Shown: positions 43,906 to 52,534, counted from the stretch's first letter. The stretch: DNA of 64,000 bases from Actinomadura citrea (GCF_013409045.1 NZ_JACCBT010000001.1:4464001-4528000); one strand, 5' to 3'. Numbers and translations: made by a program. Notes: generated from the letters alone by a model not told the origin.

Positions 43906-44706
43906 ATGCCCGACATCGAACCGCCCGGCGGGCTGCTGCCGGGCCGCCGGATCCTGGTCGTCGGCGCGGGGACGCGCCCCAGCGAGGATCCCGCCGCTCC
44001 GGTCGGCAACGGCCGCGCGATCGCGGTCGCCGCCGCGCGGGAGGGCGCGATGGTCGCGTGCGCCGACGTCGACGAGCACGCCGCGGGGCAGACCGCCGCG
44101 ATGATCGGGGCGGAGGGCGGCCGGGCCTGCGTGGTGGCGGCGGACGTGACCGACCCGGCGGCCTGCGACCGTGTCGTGACCCTGGCGGCCGAGGGCCTCG
44201 GCGGCCTGGACGGGGTGGTGTTCAACGCCGGGATCGGCATCGGGTACGGGCTGGCGGGCACGGCGCTGGCCGACTGGGACCGCGTCCTGCACGTCAACCT
44301 GCGGGCGCCGTTCCTGGTCGGCAAGGCCGCGATGCCGGCGCTGGAGGCGGGCGGGGCGATGGTGTTCATCGGGTCGCTGGCCGGGACCAAGCCGGGGTCG
44401 CGGTCGCCGTCCTACGACGCCTCCAAGGCGGGCCTGACCGGGCTGGTGCGCCACATCGCGGCCGAGGGCGCGCCCCGCGGGGTGCGCGCCAACGTGGTGG
44501 CGCCCGGCCTGATCGACACCGTGATGGGGCGCGAGGCGTCCGCGGGGAACACCGACCGTGACCGGGTCGCCGGGCTGATCCCCATGCGGCGGCAGGGCAC
44601 CGCGTGGGAGGTGGCCGACGTCGCGGTGTTCCTGCTGTCGGACCGCGCGTCCTACGTCACCGGGCAGGTGCTGCACGTCGACGGGGGCCTGTCCACCCTG
44701 CGCTGA
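43906..44706 (+). CDS. Short-chain dehydrogenase/reductase
   Basis: 266 residues. The cofactor site is RILVVGAGTRPSEDPAAPVGNGRAIAVAAA, an extended version of the usual TGxxxGxG. FNAGIG, VFIGSLAGTKPGSRSPSYDASKAGL (catalytic S, Y, K) and ANVVAPGLIDTVMG complete the SDR set, and a C-terminal VDGGLSTL is normal. The insertion of about eight residues in the glycine motif is seen in some actinobacterial SDRs. It probably uses NAD(P)H on an unknown alcohol or ketone. The ATG at 43906 has no strong ribosome site. Confidence 0.9.
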   Translation: MPDIEPPGGLLPGRRILVVGAGTRPSEDPAAPVGNGRAIAVAAAREGAMVACADVDEHAAGQTAAMIGAEGGRACVVAADVTDPAACDRVVTLAAEGLGGLDGVVFNAGIGIGYGLAGTALADWDRVLHVNLRAPFLVGKAAMPALEAGGAMVFIGSLAGTKPGSRSPSYDASKAGLTGLVRHIAAEGAPRGVRANVVAPGLIDTVMGREASAGNTDRDRVAGLIPMRRQGTAWEVADVAVFLLSDRASYVTGQVLHVDGGLSTLR

Positions 44707-44755
44707 CCCCGGGGGCCGGGGCGGCGTGGCCGGGAACACACCTTCCTCTCACACA

Positions 44756-44768
44756 GTTACGGTGTAAC
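44756..44768. promoter_or_regulatory. Inverted repeat upstream of the HtrA-like gene
   Basis: GTTAC-GGT-GTAAC with 5-bp perfect arms, 22 bases before the start at 44791. It also fits the TTACNNNGTAA pattern seen at 10415 and 24372. Confidence 0.45.
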
Positions 44769-44790
44769 GATGTAATCATCGGGAGGTGCG

Positions 44791-45780
44791 ATGGTCCCCC
44801 ACGAGAACGAACGCCGCGCGGACCGGCCCGGCGGGGACGAGCCGCCGCTGGACGCCTACTCGCGCGTCGTGACCGCCGTCGCCCGCGACCTGACCCCGCG
44901 CGTGGCGGCCCTGCGCGTCCGGCACCGCCGCGGCGAGGGCGCCGGGTCGGCCGTGGTGTTCACCGGCGACGGGTTCCTGCTCACCAACGCCCACGTCGTC
45001 GGCGCCGCGTCCGGCGGTCACGCCGCGTTCGCCGGCGGCGGTACCGGCGCGTTCACCGTCGTCGGCACCGATCCCCTGTCGGACCTGGCCGTGGTCCGCG
45101 CCGAGGGGCCCGTCCCCGACCCGGTCACCCTCGGCGACGCCGACGCGCTGGTCGTCGGGCAGCTCGTCGTCGCCGTCGGCAACCCCATGGGCCTGGCCGG
45201 ATCCGTCACCGCCGGCGTGGTGTCCGCCCTCGGCCGGTCCCTGCCGACCTCCCAGCCCACCCGCACCGGTACCGCCGTGCACGTCATCGAGGACGTCATC
45301 CAGACCGACGCCGCCCTCAACCCGGGCAACTCCGGCGGAGCGCTCGCCGACGCCCACGGCCGTGTCGTCGGCGTCAACACCGCCGTCGCCGGGATCGGGC
45401 TCGGCCTGGCCGTCCCGGTCAACGCCACCACGCGCCGCATCATCGACGCCCTCATCCGCGACGGCCGCGTGCGCCGCGCGTTCCTCGGTCTGGCCGCCGG
45501 GCCCGTCCCGGTGCCCGCCGACCTGCGCGAGCGCACCGGCCGCAGCGAGGCGCTGCGCGTCGCCGAGGTCGTGCCGGGCGGCCCCGCCGACCGGGCCGGG
45601 CTGCGGCGCGGCGACCTGGTCCTGACCGCCGGCGGCGCGCCGGTGACCGACGCCCAGTCCCTGCAGCGGCTCATGTTCGCCGAGGCGATCGGGCGGCCCC
45701 TGCCGATCACCGTGCTGCGCAACGGCGCCATGGTCGACGTCATCGCCGAACCCGTCGAGCTCGGCGCCGAGCGCGCCTGA
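44791..45780 (+). CDS. Trypsin-like serine protease with PDZ domain (HtrA/DegP family)
   Basis: 329 residues. The catalytic triad is H68 (LLTNAHVV), D98 (DPLSDLAVV) and S181 (LNPGNSGGAL); the PDZ domain covers about 235-325 (VAEVVPGGPADRAGLRRGDLVLTAGG). Unlike most HtrA proteins there is no signal peptide or membrane anchor: the N-terminus is hydrophilic (VPHENERRADRPGGDEPP), so a cytoplasmic location is likely. It may act in protein quality control. A GGGAGGTGCG ribosome site precedes the ATG. Confidence 0.9.
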   Translation: MVPHENERRADRPGGDEPPLDAYSRVVTAVARDLTPRVAALRVRHRRGEGAGSAVVFTGDGFLLTNAHVVGAASGGHAAFAGGGTGAFTVVGTDPLSDLAVVRAEGPVPDPVTLGDADALVVGQLVVAVGNPMGLAGSVTAGVVSALGRSLPTSQPTRTGTAVHVIEDVIQTDAALNPGNSGGALADAHGRVVGVNTAVAGIGLGLAVPVNATTRRIIDALIRDGRVRRAFLGLAAGPVPVPADLRERTGRSEALRVAEVVPGGPADRAGLRRGDLVLTAGGAPVTDAQSLQRLMFAEAIGRPLPITVLRNGAMVDVIAEPVELGAERA

Positions 45781-45784
45781 CCCT

Positions 45785-46759
45785 TCAGGCGCCGCCCGCG
45801 CCGCGGAACGTCGTGCGGTAGGAGGAGGGCGACACCCCGATCGCGGCGTGCAGGTGCCGGCGCAGCGACGCCGCCGTCCCGAACCCGGCCCGCTCGGCGA
45901 CCCGATCCACCGGCAGGTCGGTCTCCTCCAGCAGCCGCCGCGCCGCCTGCACCCGCTGCGCCGTCAGCCACACCTGCGGGGACACGCCGGTCTCCTGCCG
46001 GAACCGGCGGGTGAACGTCCGCACGCTCATCGACGCCCGCGCCGCCAGCTGCGCCAGCGTCACCGGCCGCTCCAGCCGCTCCAGGGCCCACGCCCGCGCC
46101 GCGCCCGTCGAGGACGCCCGCGCCGGCGGCACCGGCAGCGCCGTGAACTGCGCCTGCCCGCCCTCCCGGTGCGGCGGCACCACCGTGCGGCGCGCCACGT
46201 CCCCCGCGACCGCCGCGCCGTGATCGCAGCGGATCATGTGCAGGCACAGGTCGATGCCCGCCGCCTCGCCCGCCGAGGTCAGCACCGCGCCCTCGTCGAC
46301 GAACAGCACCGCCGCGTCCACCCGCACCCCGGGGAACATCTCCGCGAGCCGCGCGCACGACAGCCAGTGCGTCGTGGCGCGCCGCCCCTCCAGCAGCCCC
46401 GCCGCCGCCAGCACGAACGCGCCCGTGCACACCGACGCCACCCGCGCGCCCCGCCCCGCGGCCGCCGCCAGCGCCCCCGGCGCCGGCCCCTCCCCGGGAC
46501 GGCTCTCGTCCAGCACGTGCGACGCCGGCACGACCACCGTGTCCGCGGCCTCCAGCGCCTCCAGCCCGTGTTCCACCGCCACCGCGAAATCGGCGTCCGC
46601 CCGCACCGTCCCGGGCTCCACCCCGCACGACACCACCTCGTACAGCGGCGCGCCCTCCGCCGACCGGGCCTGCCCGAACAGCTGGTGGACGATGCCCAGC
46701 TCCATCGGCAGCACGCCCTCGCGCACCAGCACCGCCACCAGGTGGACCCCGCCCGACAT
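45785..46759 (-). CDS. GlxA-type transcriptional regulator (DJ-1/PfpI domain plus AraC HTH)
   Basis: 324 residues. Residues about 5-190 form a DJ-1/PfpI-like domain (VAVLVREGVLPMELGIVHQLFGQ, VASVCTGAFVLAAAGLLEGRRATTHW, with the nucleophile-like Cys in VCTGAF). The C-terminal about 90 residues hold two AraC helix-turn-helix units (LERPVTLAQLAARASMSVRTFTRRFRQETGVSPQVWL and VDRVAERAGFGTAASLRRHLHAAIGVSPSSYR). It probably senses a metabolite and controls the divergent quinone-reductase gene. The ATG at 46759 is favoured by an upstream AAGGAT. Confidence 0.9.
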   Translation of the reverse strand: MSGGVHLVAVLVREGVLPMELGIVHQLFGQARSAEGAPLYEVVSCGVEPGTVRADADFAVAVEHGLEALEAADTVVVPASHVLDESRPGEGPAPGALAAAAGRGARVASVCTGAFVLAAAGLLEGRRATTHWLSCARLAEMFPGVRVDAAVLFVDEGAVLTSAGEAAGIDLCLHMIRCDHGAAVAGDVARRTVVPPHREGGQAQFTALPVPPARASSTGAARAWALERLERPVTLAQLAARASMSVRTFTRRFRQETGVSPQVWLTAQRVQAARRLLEETDLPVDRVAERAGFGTAASLRRHLHAAIGVSPSSYRTTFRGAGGA

Positions 46760-46876
46760 GGCCCGATCCTTACACACCATGGCCCACCGGCCACTCACCG
46801 CCGCCACCGCCCGCCCGGCAGCATCGGAGTGACCCCCGCACCTCGACCGACGACACCAGGAAAGGGAGACAGCGCC

Positions 46877-47656
46877 GTGAACGTCCTATGGATCTTCGCC
46901 CACCCCGAGGGCCGCTCCCTCAACGGCGCCCTGCGCGACCACGGCGCCGCGACCCTGCGCCGCGACGGCCACCGCGTCCGCCACCGCGACCTGTACGCGA
47001 TGGGCTGGAACCCCCTGGTCGGCCCCGCCGACTTCGGCCACGACCCCGCCGAGCGCCTCATCGTCGGCGCCGCGTCCGAACGCGCCCACGCCGCCGGCGC
47101 CCTGGCCCCCGACATCCGCGCCGAACACGACAACATCACCTGGGCGGACGCGCTGATCGTGCAGTTCCCCCTGTGGTGGTACGGGATGCCCGCCATCCTG
47201 AAGGGCTGGTTCGACCGCGTGTTCGTCCAGGGCTTCGCGTTCGGCGTCACCGACGACGCCGGCCGCACCCTGCGCTACGGCGACGGCGGCCTGGCCGGGC
47301 GCCGCGCCCTGGTCGTCACCACCGCAGGCGCGCGCTCCTCCGGCCTGGGGCCCCGCGGCGTGCACGGCGCCGCCGAGGACGTCCTGTTCCCCCTCCTGCA
47401 CGGCACGCTGTTCTACACCGGCATGGACGTCCTGCCGCCCCTGGTCATCACCGGCGCCGACCGCGCCGCCGCGGCCGACCGCACCGCGGCCGCCGCCGCC
47501 CTGGACGCCCGCCTGCACGCCCTGCCCACCGCCGACCCCATCCCGTACCGGAGCGAGCACGGCGGCGACTACGCCGACGACCTCACCCTGCGCCCCCACC
47601 TGGCCCCCGGCCGCACCGACCCCGCCATCCACCGCCGCCCGTCCCCGGCGGGGTAG
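46877..47656 (+). CDS. NAD(P)H dehydrogenase (quinone)/flavodoxin-fold reductase
   Basis: 259 residues of the NQO1/MdaB/KefF family. VLWIFAHPEGRSLNGALRDHG binds FMN/FAD phosphate, ADALIVQFPLWWYGMPAILKGWFDRVFVQGFAF is the family hallmark, and RRALVVTTAGARSSGLGP follows. It reduces quinones or similar electrophiles with two electrons. The GTG at 46877 lies 8 bases after AAAGGGAGA. It is divergent from the GlxA-type regulator, 117 bases away, and is the probable target. Confidence 0.9.
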   Translation: MNVLWIFAHPEGRSLNGALRDHGAATLRRDGHRVRHRDLYAMGWNPLVGPADFGHDPAERLIVGAASERAHAAGALAPDIRAEHDNITWADALIVQFPLWWYGMPAILKGWFDRVFVQGFAFGVTDDAGRTLRYGDGGLAGRRALVVTTAGARSSGLGPRGVHGAAEDVLFPLLHGTLFYTGMDVLPPLVITGADRAAAADRTAAAAALDARLHALPTADPIPYRSEHGGDYADDLTLRPHLAPGRTDPAIHRRPSPAG

Positions 47657-47663
47657 GGCGGCG

Positions 47664-48686
47664 TCACAGAAGGGCGATCTGCTGCGGGCGGGGCGGCGGC
47701 GAAGGAGGGGGAGGGGTGCGGGCCGGACGGTGCGCCGCGCGGCCGCCGACGCCGTACTTGGCGGCCAGGTCACCGACCCGCCGCGCGATCCGCTCCTGGT
47801 ACTCGCGGGGCGCGTAGGCGCCGCCCCGGTACAGGCGCGCGTACGGCACGACCAGCTCAGGGTGGTGCTCGCGCAGCCAGGACAGGAACCACTCGCGGGC
47901 CCCGGGGCGCAGGTGCAGCGTGATCGCCGACACCGACGTGGCGCCGGCGTCGGCGATCTGCCGGACCGCCGCCTCCAGCTGGGCGGGGGAGTCCGACAGG
48001 TAGGGCAGGACCGGGCCCATCAGCACCCCGCAGCCGATGCCCGCCTCGTTCAGCGCCGCGCACACCTCCAGCCGCCGCCGCGGCGGCGGCGCGCCCGGCT
48101 CCACCGCCCGCCCCAGGTCCCGGTCGAGCGACCCCACCGACACCGCCGTGCCGACCTGCGTGCGGGCCGCCGCCTCCCGCAGCAGCGGCAGGTCGCGCAG
48201 GATCAGCGAGCCCTTGGTCAGGATCGAGAACGGGTTGGCCGCCTCGGCCAGCGCCGCGATGATCCCCGGCATCAGCCGGTAGCGGCCCTCGGCGCGCTGG
48301 TAGCAGTCGACGTTGGTGCCCATCGCGATGTGCTCGCCCCGCCACCGCGGCGCCGCCAGCTCCGCCCTGACCCGCTCGGCGGCGTTCACCTTCACCACGA
48401 TCCGCGAGTCGAAGTCCGCGCCCGCATCCAGGTCCAGATACTCGTGACTTTTACGGGCGAAGCAGTAATTGCACGCGTGGGTGCAGCCCCGGTAGGGGTT
48501 GATCGTCCAGCGGAACGGGACGCGGGAGGCCTCGGGGACCTTGTTGACGACCGTCCGGGCGCGGACCTCGTAGAAGGTCATGCCGCGGAACTCCGGGGTG
48601 TCGAACGTGCGCGCCACCGCGCCGCGCTCGATCAGCGGCCGCGCGGGGCCCTCGTCCCCGTCCAGCCGGAGATGATCCCAGCGCAC
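47664..48686 (-). CDS. Radical SAM protein, Rv2578c family
   Basis: 340 residues. The cluster-binding motif NPYRGCTHACNYCFARK gives C68, C72 and C75 (CX3CX2C). Before it comes FRGMTFYEVRARTVVNKVP, and after it IAMGTNVDCYQRAEGRYRLMPG, both typical of actinobacterial Rv2578c-like (SPL-related) proteins. The chemistry is unknown; the family has been linked to DNA-repair-like contexts only by similarity. The GTG at 48686 follows AGGAGGTGGG. A much longer open frame upstream is spurious. It converges with the quinone reductase gene. Confidence 0.9.
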   Translation of the reverse strand: MRWDHLRLDGDEGPARPLIERGAVARTFDTPEFRGMTFYEVRARTVVNKVPEASRVPFRWTINPYRGCTHACNYCFARKSHEYLDLDAGADFDSRIVVKVNAAERVRAELAAPRWRGEHIAMGTNVDCYQRAEGRYRLMPGIIAALAEAANPFSILTKGSLILRDLPLLREAAARTQVGTAVSVGSLDRDLGRAVEPGAPPPRRRLEVCAALNEAGIGCGVLMGPVLPYLSDSPAQLEAAVRQIADAGATSVSAITLHLRPGAREWFLSWLREHHPELVVPYARLYRGGAYAPREYQERIARRVGDLAAKYGVGGRAAHRPARTPPPPSPPPRPQQIALL

Positions 48687-48849
48687 CCCCCACCTCCTCG
48701 AACACGTGAGTGACGATACGTCCGGCCAGTATGGAACGTGTGTTCGAAGATCGCAACGCGGAGAACAGGCGAAACGGGACGGTGAGGGATCACACGGGCG
48801 AAGGCGTTTCGTGCGTGGCACCCCGGCGCGTGCGTAACAATGGGCCGCT

Positions 48850-50475
48850 ATGGCATGGCGATCCAGGACCCGGCAAGTGGCGGCGGCGTTGGCGGCGGGA
48901 GTGTCGACGGGCGCGCTCGCCGCCTGCGGCATCACCGCCTTCGGCGGCACGACCGGGCGCGAGGACGGCGGCCCCGTCCGCGACGGCGCCAAGGCCGAGT
49001 GCCCGAGCGTCCCCGCCCCCGACGGGGCCAAGGGGCGGCAGCTGCGCGGCATGTGGATCGCCAGCGTCGGCAACACCGACTGGCCCAAGGACCCCGGCGC
49101 CTCACCCGCCGACCAGAAGAAGCAGTTCACCCGCCTCCTCGACACCGCCGCCGCGATGAACATGAACGCGGTGTTCGTCCAGATCCGCCCCAACTCCGAC
49201 GCGTTCTACGACTCCCCGTACGAGCCGTGGTCGCAGTGGCTCACCGGCACCCAGGGCAAGGACCCCGGCTACGACGTCCTGGCGTTCATGCTCAAGGAGG
49301 CCCACGCCCGCAACCTGGAGTTCCACGCCTGGTTCAACCCCTACCGCGTGTCCCGCCAGGACGACCTGAAGAAGCTGTCGCCCAAGAGCCCCGCCCGGCA
49401 GCACCCCGACTGGGTCCGCAAGTACGGCAAGGGCCTGTGGTACGACCCGGGCCTGCCGCAGGTCCGTGACCTGGCCACCAAGGCAGTCATGGACGTCGTC
49501 ACCAAGTACGACGTCGACGCCGTCCACTTCGACGACTACTTCTACCCCTACCCCGAGGACGGCGACTTCCCCGACGGTGCCGCCTTCAAGGCCTACGGCA
49601 ACGGCATGAAACGCGCCGACTGGCGCCGCCGCAACGTCGACACCCTCGTGGAGTCGCTGTCGGGCCGCATCCACGCCGCCAAACCCTGGGTCCGGTTCGG
49701 CATCAGCCCCTTCGGCGTGTGGCGCAACAAGAGCAGCGACCCCGACGGGTCGTCCACCGCCGCCCTGCAGAGCTACGACGACATCTACGCCGACACCCGC
49801 AAATGGATCAGGCAGGGGTGGCTCGACTACGTCACCCCCCAGCTGTACTGGCCCATCGGCGACGCCCGCGCCGACTACGCCGAACTCGCCGCCTGGTGGG
49901 CCCGCCAGGTCAAGGGCACCGGCGTCCAGCTGACCATCGGGCAGGCCGCCTACCGCGTCGGCGAGGACGCCACCTGGCGCAAACCGGCCGAACTGTCGCG
50001 CCACCTCACCCTGAACGCCAAGTACCCGCAGATCGGCGGCGACGTGTTCTTCAGCGCCTCCGACATCGCCGCCAACCGGCGCGGATTCGCCGCCCGCCTC
50101 CGCGGCGACCACTACACCCGTCCCGCCGTCCCGCCCGTCCCCGCCCGGCGCGGCGGGCAGGCGCCCCCGCCCGTCCAGGGCACCGCCGCCGTCCCCGCCA
50201 CCGGCAAGGACGGCAAGGGCGTGAAGGGCGTGAAGGTCACCTGGCGCACCTCGCAGGGCGCCACCTCCTACGCCGTCTACCGCGTCGAGGGCGCCAAGCC
50301 CGGCTGCGCGCCCGTCGACCCCCGCCGCCTCATCGCCGACGTCCGCGGCGGCGGCATCATCGACCCCACCGCCAAGCCCGGCCGCTCCTACACCTACTCC
50401 GTCACCGCCCTGGACCGCCTCCACCACGAGAGCCGTCCCGGACGCGGCGCAACGGCCACCGCCTCCGAGGGATAA
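48850..50475 (+). CDS. GH10-like (DUF187) glycoside hydrolase lipoprotein with C-terminal Fn3-like domain
   Basis: 541 residues. The signal peptide ends in a lipobox (GALAAC), so the protein is likely anchored to the outer face of the membrane. Residues about 55-400 match the YngK/DUF187-type TIM-barrel hydrolases: LRGMWIASVGNTDWP, VFVQIRPNSDAFYDSPYEPWSQWLTG, VDAVHFDDYFYP, GISPFGVWRN and DYVTPQLYWPIG. A Pro-rich linker leads to a fibronectin-III-like C-terminus (VKVTWRTSQGATSYAVYRVEG, with YTYSVTALDRLHHES). It probably cleaves a cell-wall or extracellular glycan. The ATG at 48850 has no strong ribosome site. Confidence 0.9.
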   Translation: MAWRSRTRQVAAALAAGVSTGALAACGITAFGGTTGREDGGPVRDGAKAECPSVPAPDGAKGRQLRGMWIASVGNTDWPKDPGASPADQKKQFTRLLDTAAAMNMNAVFVQIRPNSDAFYDSPYEPWSQWLTGTQGKDPGYDVLAFMLKEAHARNLEFHAWFNPYRVSRQDDLKKLSPKSPARQHPDWVRKYGKGLWYDPGLPQVRDLATKAVMDVVTKYDVDAVHFDDYFYPYPEDGDFPDGAAFKAYGNGMKRADWRRRNVDTLVESLSGRIHAAKPWVRFGISPFGVWRNKSSDPDGSSTAALQSYDDIYADTRKWIRQGWLDYVTPQLYWPIGDARADYAELAAWWARQVKGTGVQLTIGQAAYRVGEDATWRKPAELSRHLTLNAKYPQIGGDVFFSASDIAANRRGFAARLRGDHYTRPAVPPVPARRGGQAPPPVQGTAAVPATGKDGKGVKGVKVTWRTSQGATSYAVYRVEGAKPGCAPVDPRRLIADVRGGGIIDPTAKPGRSYTYSVTALDRLHHESRPGRGATATASEG

Positions 50476-50532
50476 TGATCATGCTCCGTGGGGAGGAATC
50501 TCACACCTGACCACCCCCCGGAGGTATGAAGC

Positions 50533-50733
50533 ATGGCGCTGTCGATGGAGGAGCAGCGGATCCTCAGCCAGATCGAGGTCCGCCTGAAGGAGGACGACCC
50601 GCGGCTGGCCCAGCGCCTCGCCCGCCTCGGCACCCCCCGCGCCCGCCGCGCCCGCACGATCGTCCTCGCCGCGGCCGCCGTCATCATCGTCCTGGCCGCG
50701 GTCGGCGCCGGAATCGCCGCCGCGATCCTCTAG
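50533..50733 (+). CDS. DUF3040 domain protein
   Basis: 66 residues: MALSMEEQRILSQIEVRLKEDDPRLAQRLARL is the DUF3040 signature, followed by a single membrane helix (ARTIVLAAAAVIIVLAAVGAGIAAA). Normal DUF3040 proteins are about 100-130 residues with two helices; this one is short, with the first segment joined to one helix only. Function unknown, inner-membrane location likely. A GGAGG ribosome site precedes the ATG. A strong hairpin follows. Confidence 0.85.
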   Translation: MALSMEEQRILSQIEVRLKEDDPRLAQRLARLGTPRARRARTIVLAAAAVIIVLAAVGAGIAAAIL

Positions 50734-50806
50734 ACGCAGCCCGCCCGGCCCCCGGCCCTCCCGTGCCCGCTCCCAGACGGCCGACAGGGAGGCCCTGCAC
50801 GCCATC

Positions 50807-50849
50807 GGGGTGACCGCGGAGGGCGCCAAGCCGCCTCCGCGGTCACCCC
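50807..50849. terminator. Bidirectional hairpin terminator
   Basis: A perfect 16-bp stem (50807-50822 with 50834-50849) and 11-base loop between the convergent DUF3040 and DHFR-like genes. Confidence 0.85.
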
Positions 50850-50870
50850 GGTACCGCCGTCCCCGCCGGG

Positions 50871-51470
50871 TCAGCGGACGCGGTCGTAGACCATCGCCAG
50901 CTCGCCCAGTTCGCCGGTCTCCTGGCGGCCGAGCGCCCACCTGGTGGACGGCAGGCCGTCGTCGAACAACCGCGCCCCGCCACCGGCGATCTCAGGGACG
51001 ACCATCAGGTACAGCCGGTCGACGAGGTCGGCGGCCAGCAGCGGCTTGATGACGCTGGCGCTGCTGTTGACCAGGATGTCGCCCTCGCCCTCGGTCCGCA
51101 GACCCGCGACGACGTCGGCGGCGGGCGCGTTCACCATGCGGGTGCGTTCCCACGGCGCCTCGGTCACGGTGGTGGACAGCACCACCTTCTCGGTGTCCAC
51201 GAGCCACTTGGCGTATCCGCGGTCGCGCGGATCGGCGTCCGCGTCCGCGGCGACCGCCGGCCAGTAGCCCATGAAGCCCTCGGCGTTGACCCTGCCGAGC
51301 AGCGCCGTCGTGGCGCCCCGCCAGATGCGGGTGAGGTGCTCCCGGGCCACCTCGCTGGTCACATACGGCGCGAACGCGCCGAAATCGCTGGGGCCGCCGG
51401 GGCCGTGGTAGCGCCCGTCGAGAGTGAGGGCCAGGTTCGCGGTCACCCTGCGGCCGGTAGTGCCGGTCAT
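50871..51470 (-). CDS. Dihydrofolate reductase-like (RibD C-terminal) family protein
   Basis: 199 residues. VTANLALTLDGRYHGPGG, ALLGRVNAEGF, VVLSTTVTEAPWERTRMV and DILVNSSASVIKPLLAADLVDRLYLMVVPEIAGGGARLF match the DHFR/RibD-C fold of the YwjB/YyaP type. These are NADPH-binding reductases of unknown substrate. The start overlaps the end of the upstream ArsR-SRPBCC gene by 4 bases, so both are coexpressed, an arrangement common in actinobacteria. Confidence 0.88.
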   Translation of the reverse strand: MTGTTGRRVTANLALTLDGRYHGPGGPSDFGAFAPYVTSEVAREHLTRIWRGATTALLGRVNAEGFMGYWPAVAADADADPRDRGYAKWLVDTEKVVLSTTVTEAPWERTRMVNAPAADVVAGLRTEGEGDILVNSSASVIKPLLAADLVDRLYLMVVPEIAGGGARLFDDGLPSTRWALGRQETGELGELAMVYDRVR

Positions 51471-52351
51471 CTCGTGCTCCTCGTGTCATCGTCGTGCTCG
51501 GTGTCGTGCTCGGTGTCGTGCTCGGTGTCGTGTTTGGACGCCGCGGCGAGGACCGCCGCGAGCTTGTCCAGGCTCTGCCCGAAGCCGATCTCGATCCCCG
51601 CGACGAAGTCCGCGGACTCGACCGTGCTGCCGGTGATCCGGAGCCGGGCGTCCAGGCCGGTGCCGGCGCCGTCGGAGCGCAGACCGAGGTCGACGTGAGC
51701 GGTGAAGGCCGGCTCCCCGTTCGGCAGCACCGGGGAGGACCGGTAGCGCAGCCGCTCACCCGGGCGCACCTCGTCGACGACGCCCTCGGCGCGCCCGGCG
51801 ACCGCGTCCGACCCGCCGGGGTCCTCGGCGTCGCGGTACTCCAGGACGACCCTGCCGCCCGGCCGCGCCTCGAAGACGAGCGCGGACACCCGCAGGTCCT
51901 GCGGCGCCCACCAGCCCGCCAGCAGCGACGGCTCGGTGAGGTGGCGCCAGACCAGCCCGGGAGGCCGCGGCAGCGACCGGGCGAAGGCGAACGTGCGGCC
52001 GTCGGCCCACCCCGCCTCCCGCGCGGCGAGCCGCTCGGCGCCCAGGCCGGCCCCGTAGCGGTGGAAGGTCTCGAGCGCGCCGCCGGGCCGGTCGGCGTCG
52101 TCGGCGAGGCGGCCGAGCGCCGCCGCCAGGTCCCGCAGGGGACCGGGCCGCAGCGCGTAGACGCGGCGCTGGCCGGTGCGCTGGGAGGTGACGACGCCGG
52201 CGCGCTCCAGCGTCTGCAGGTGCTTGGTCGTCTGCGGCTGGCGCGCGCCGGCCAGCTCCGCCAGGACGCCGACCGGGCGGGGCCGCTCGGCCAGCAGGGC
52301 CACGAGCCTCCACCGGGCGGGATCGGCCAGTGCGCCGAGGAGTTCCTCCAT
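51467..52351 (-). CDS. ArsR-family HTH fused to SRPBCC (AHSA1) domain
   Basis: 294 residues. Residues about 1-75 are an ArsR winged helix (LADPARWRLVALLAERPRPVGVLAELAGARQPQTTKHLQTLERAGVVTSQRTGQRRVYAL). Residues about 118-275 are a START/AHSA1-like lipid-binding barrel (FARSLPRPPGLVWRHLTEPSLLAGWWAPQDLR). ArsR and SRPBCC usually sit in neighbouring genes; here they are one chain, so a hydrophobic ligand may directly control DNA binding. Metal ligands of classical ArsR are missing. The C-terminus carries a HDTE repeat from a 12-bp tandem repeat. Inverted A/T-rich repeats lie just before the start. Confidence 0.88.
   Translation of the reverse strand: MEELLGALADPARWRLVALLAERPRPVGVLAELAGARQPQTTKHLQTLERAGVVTSQRTGQRRVYALRPGPLRDLAAALGRLADDADRPGGALETFHRYGAGLGAERLAAREAGWADGRTFAFARSLPRPPGLVWRHLTEPSLLAGWWAPQDLRVSALVFEARPGGRVVLEYRDAEDPGGSDAVAGRAEGVVDEVRPGERLRYRSSPVLPNGEPAFTAHVDLGLRSDGAGTGLDARLRITGSTVESADFVAGIEIGFGQSLDKLAAVLAAASKHDTEHDTEHDTEHDDDTRSTR
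51491..51526 (-). repeat. 12-bp tandem repeat inside the ArsR-SRPBCC gene
   Basis: Three exact copies of GTCGTGCTCGGT (plus strand), followed by a partial one. On the coding strand they add HDTE three times to the C-terminal tail. Copy number could vary by slippage. Confidence 0.85.
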
Positions 52352-52373
52352 GCAGCAGAGTATTCTCCAGGGC

Positions 52374-52396
52374 GAATATTCGTGTCAAGGAATATT
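52374..52396. promoter_or_regulatory. Candidate ArsR-type operator
   Basis: GAATATTC (52374-52381) and GGAATATT (52389-52396) form an A/T-rich repeat pair just upstream of the ArsR-SRPBCC start; GAGTATTCT lies 4 bases nearer at 52358. The spacing suits a winged-helix dimer site. Confidence 0.5.
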
Positions 52397-52487
52397 TTGG
52401 GGCGCATGACGGCGACGCCAGGCGGCCGGCAGGTCGAGAGGGAGGAAGAAGGCGCGGTGGACGTGCCGGGCGGCCCGCCGGACGCGC

Positions 52488-52534
52488 GAACGCCAAGGCC
52501 CCGGCGGGATCAACCCACCGGGGCCTTGGCGTTC
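52488..52534 (-). terminator. Strong hairpin terminator
   Basis: A perfect 17-bp stem (52488-52504 with 52518-52534) and 13-base loop. It lies immediately after the stop of a small minus-strand frame and before the ArsR-type promoter, which suggests that a short minus-strand transcript ends here. Confidence 0.8.
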
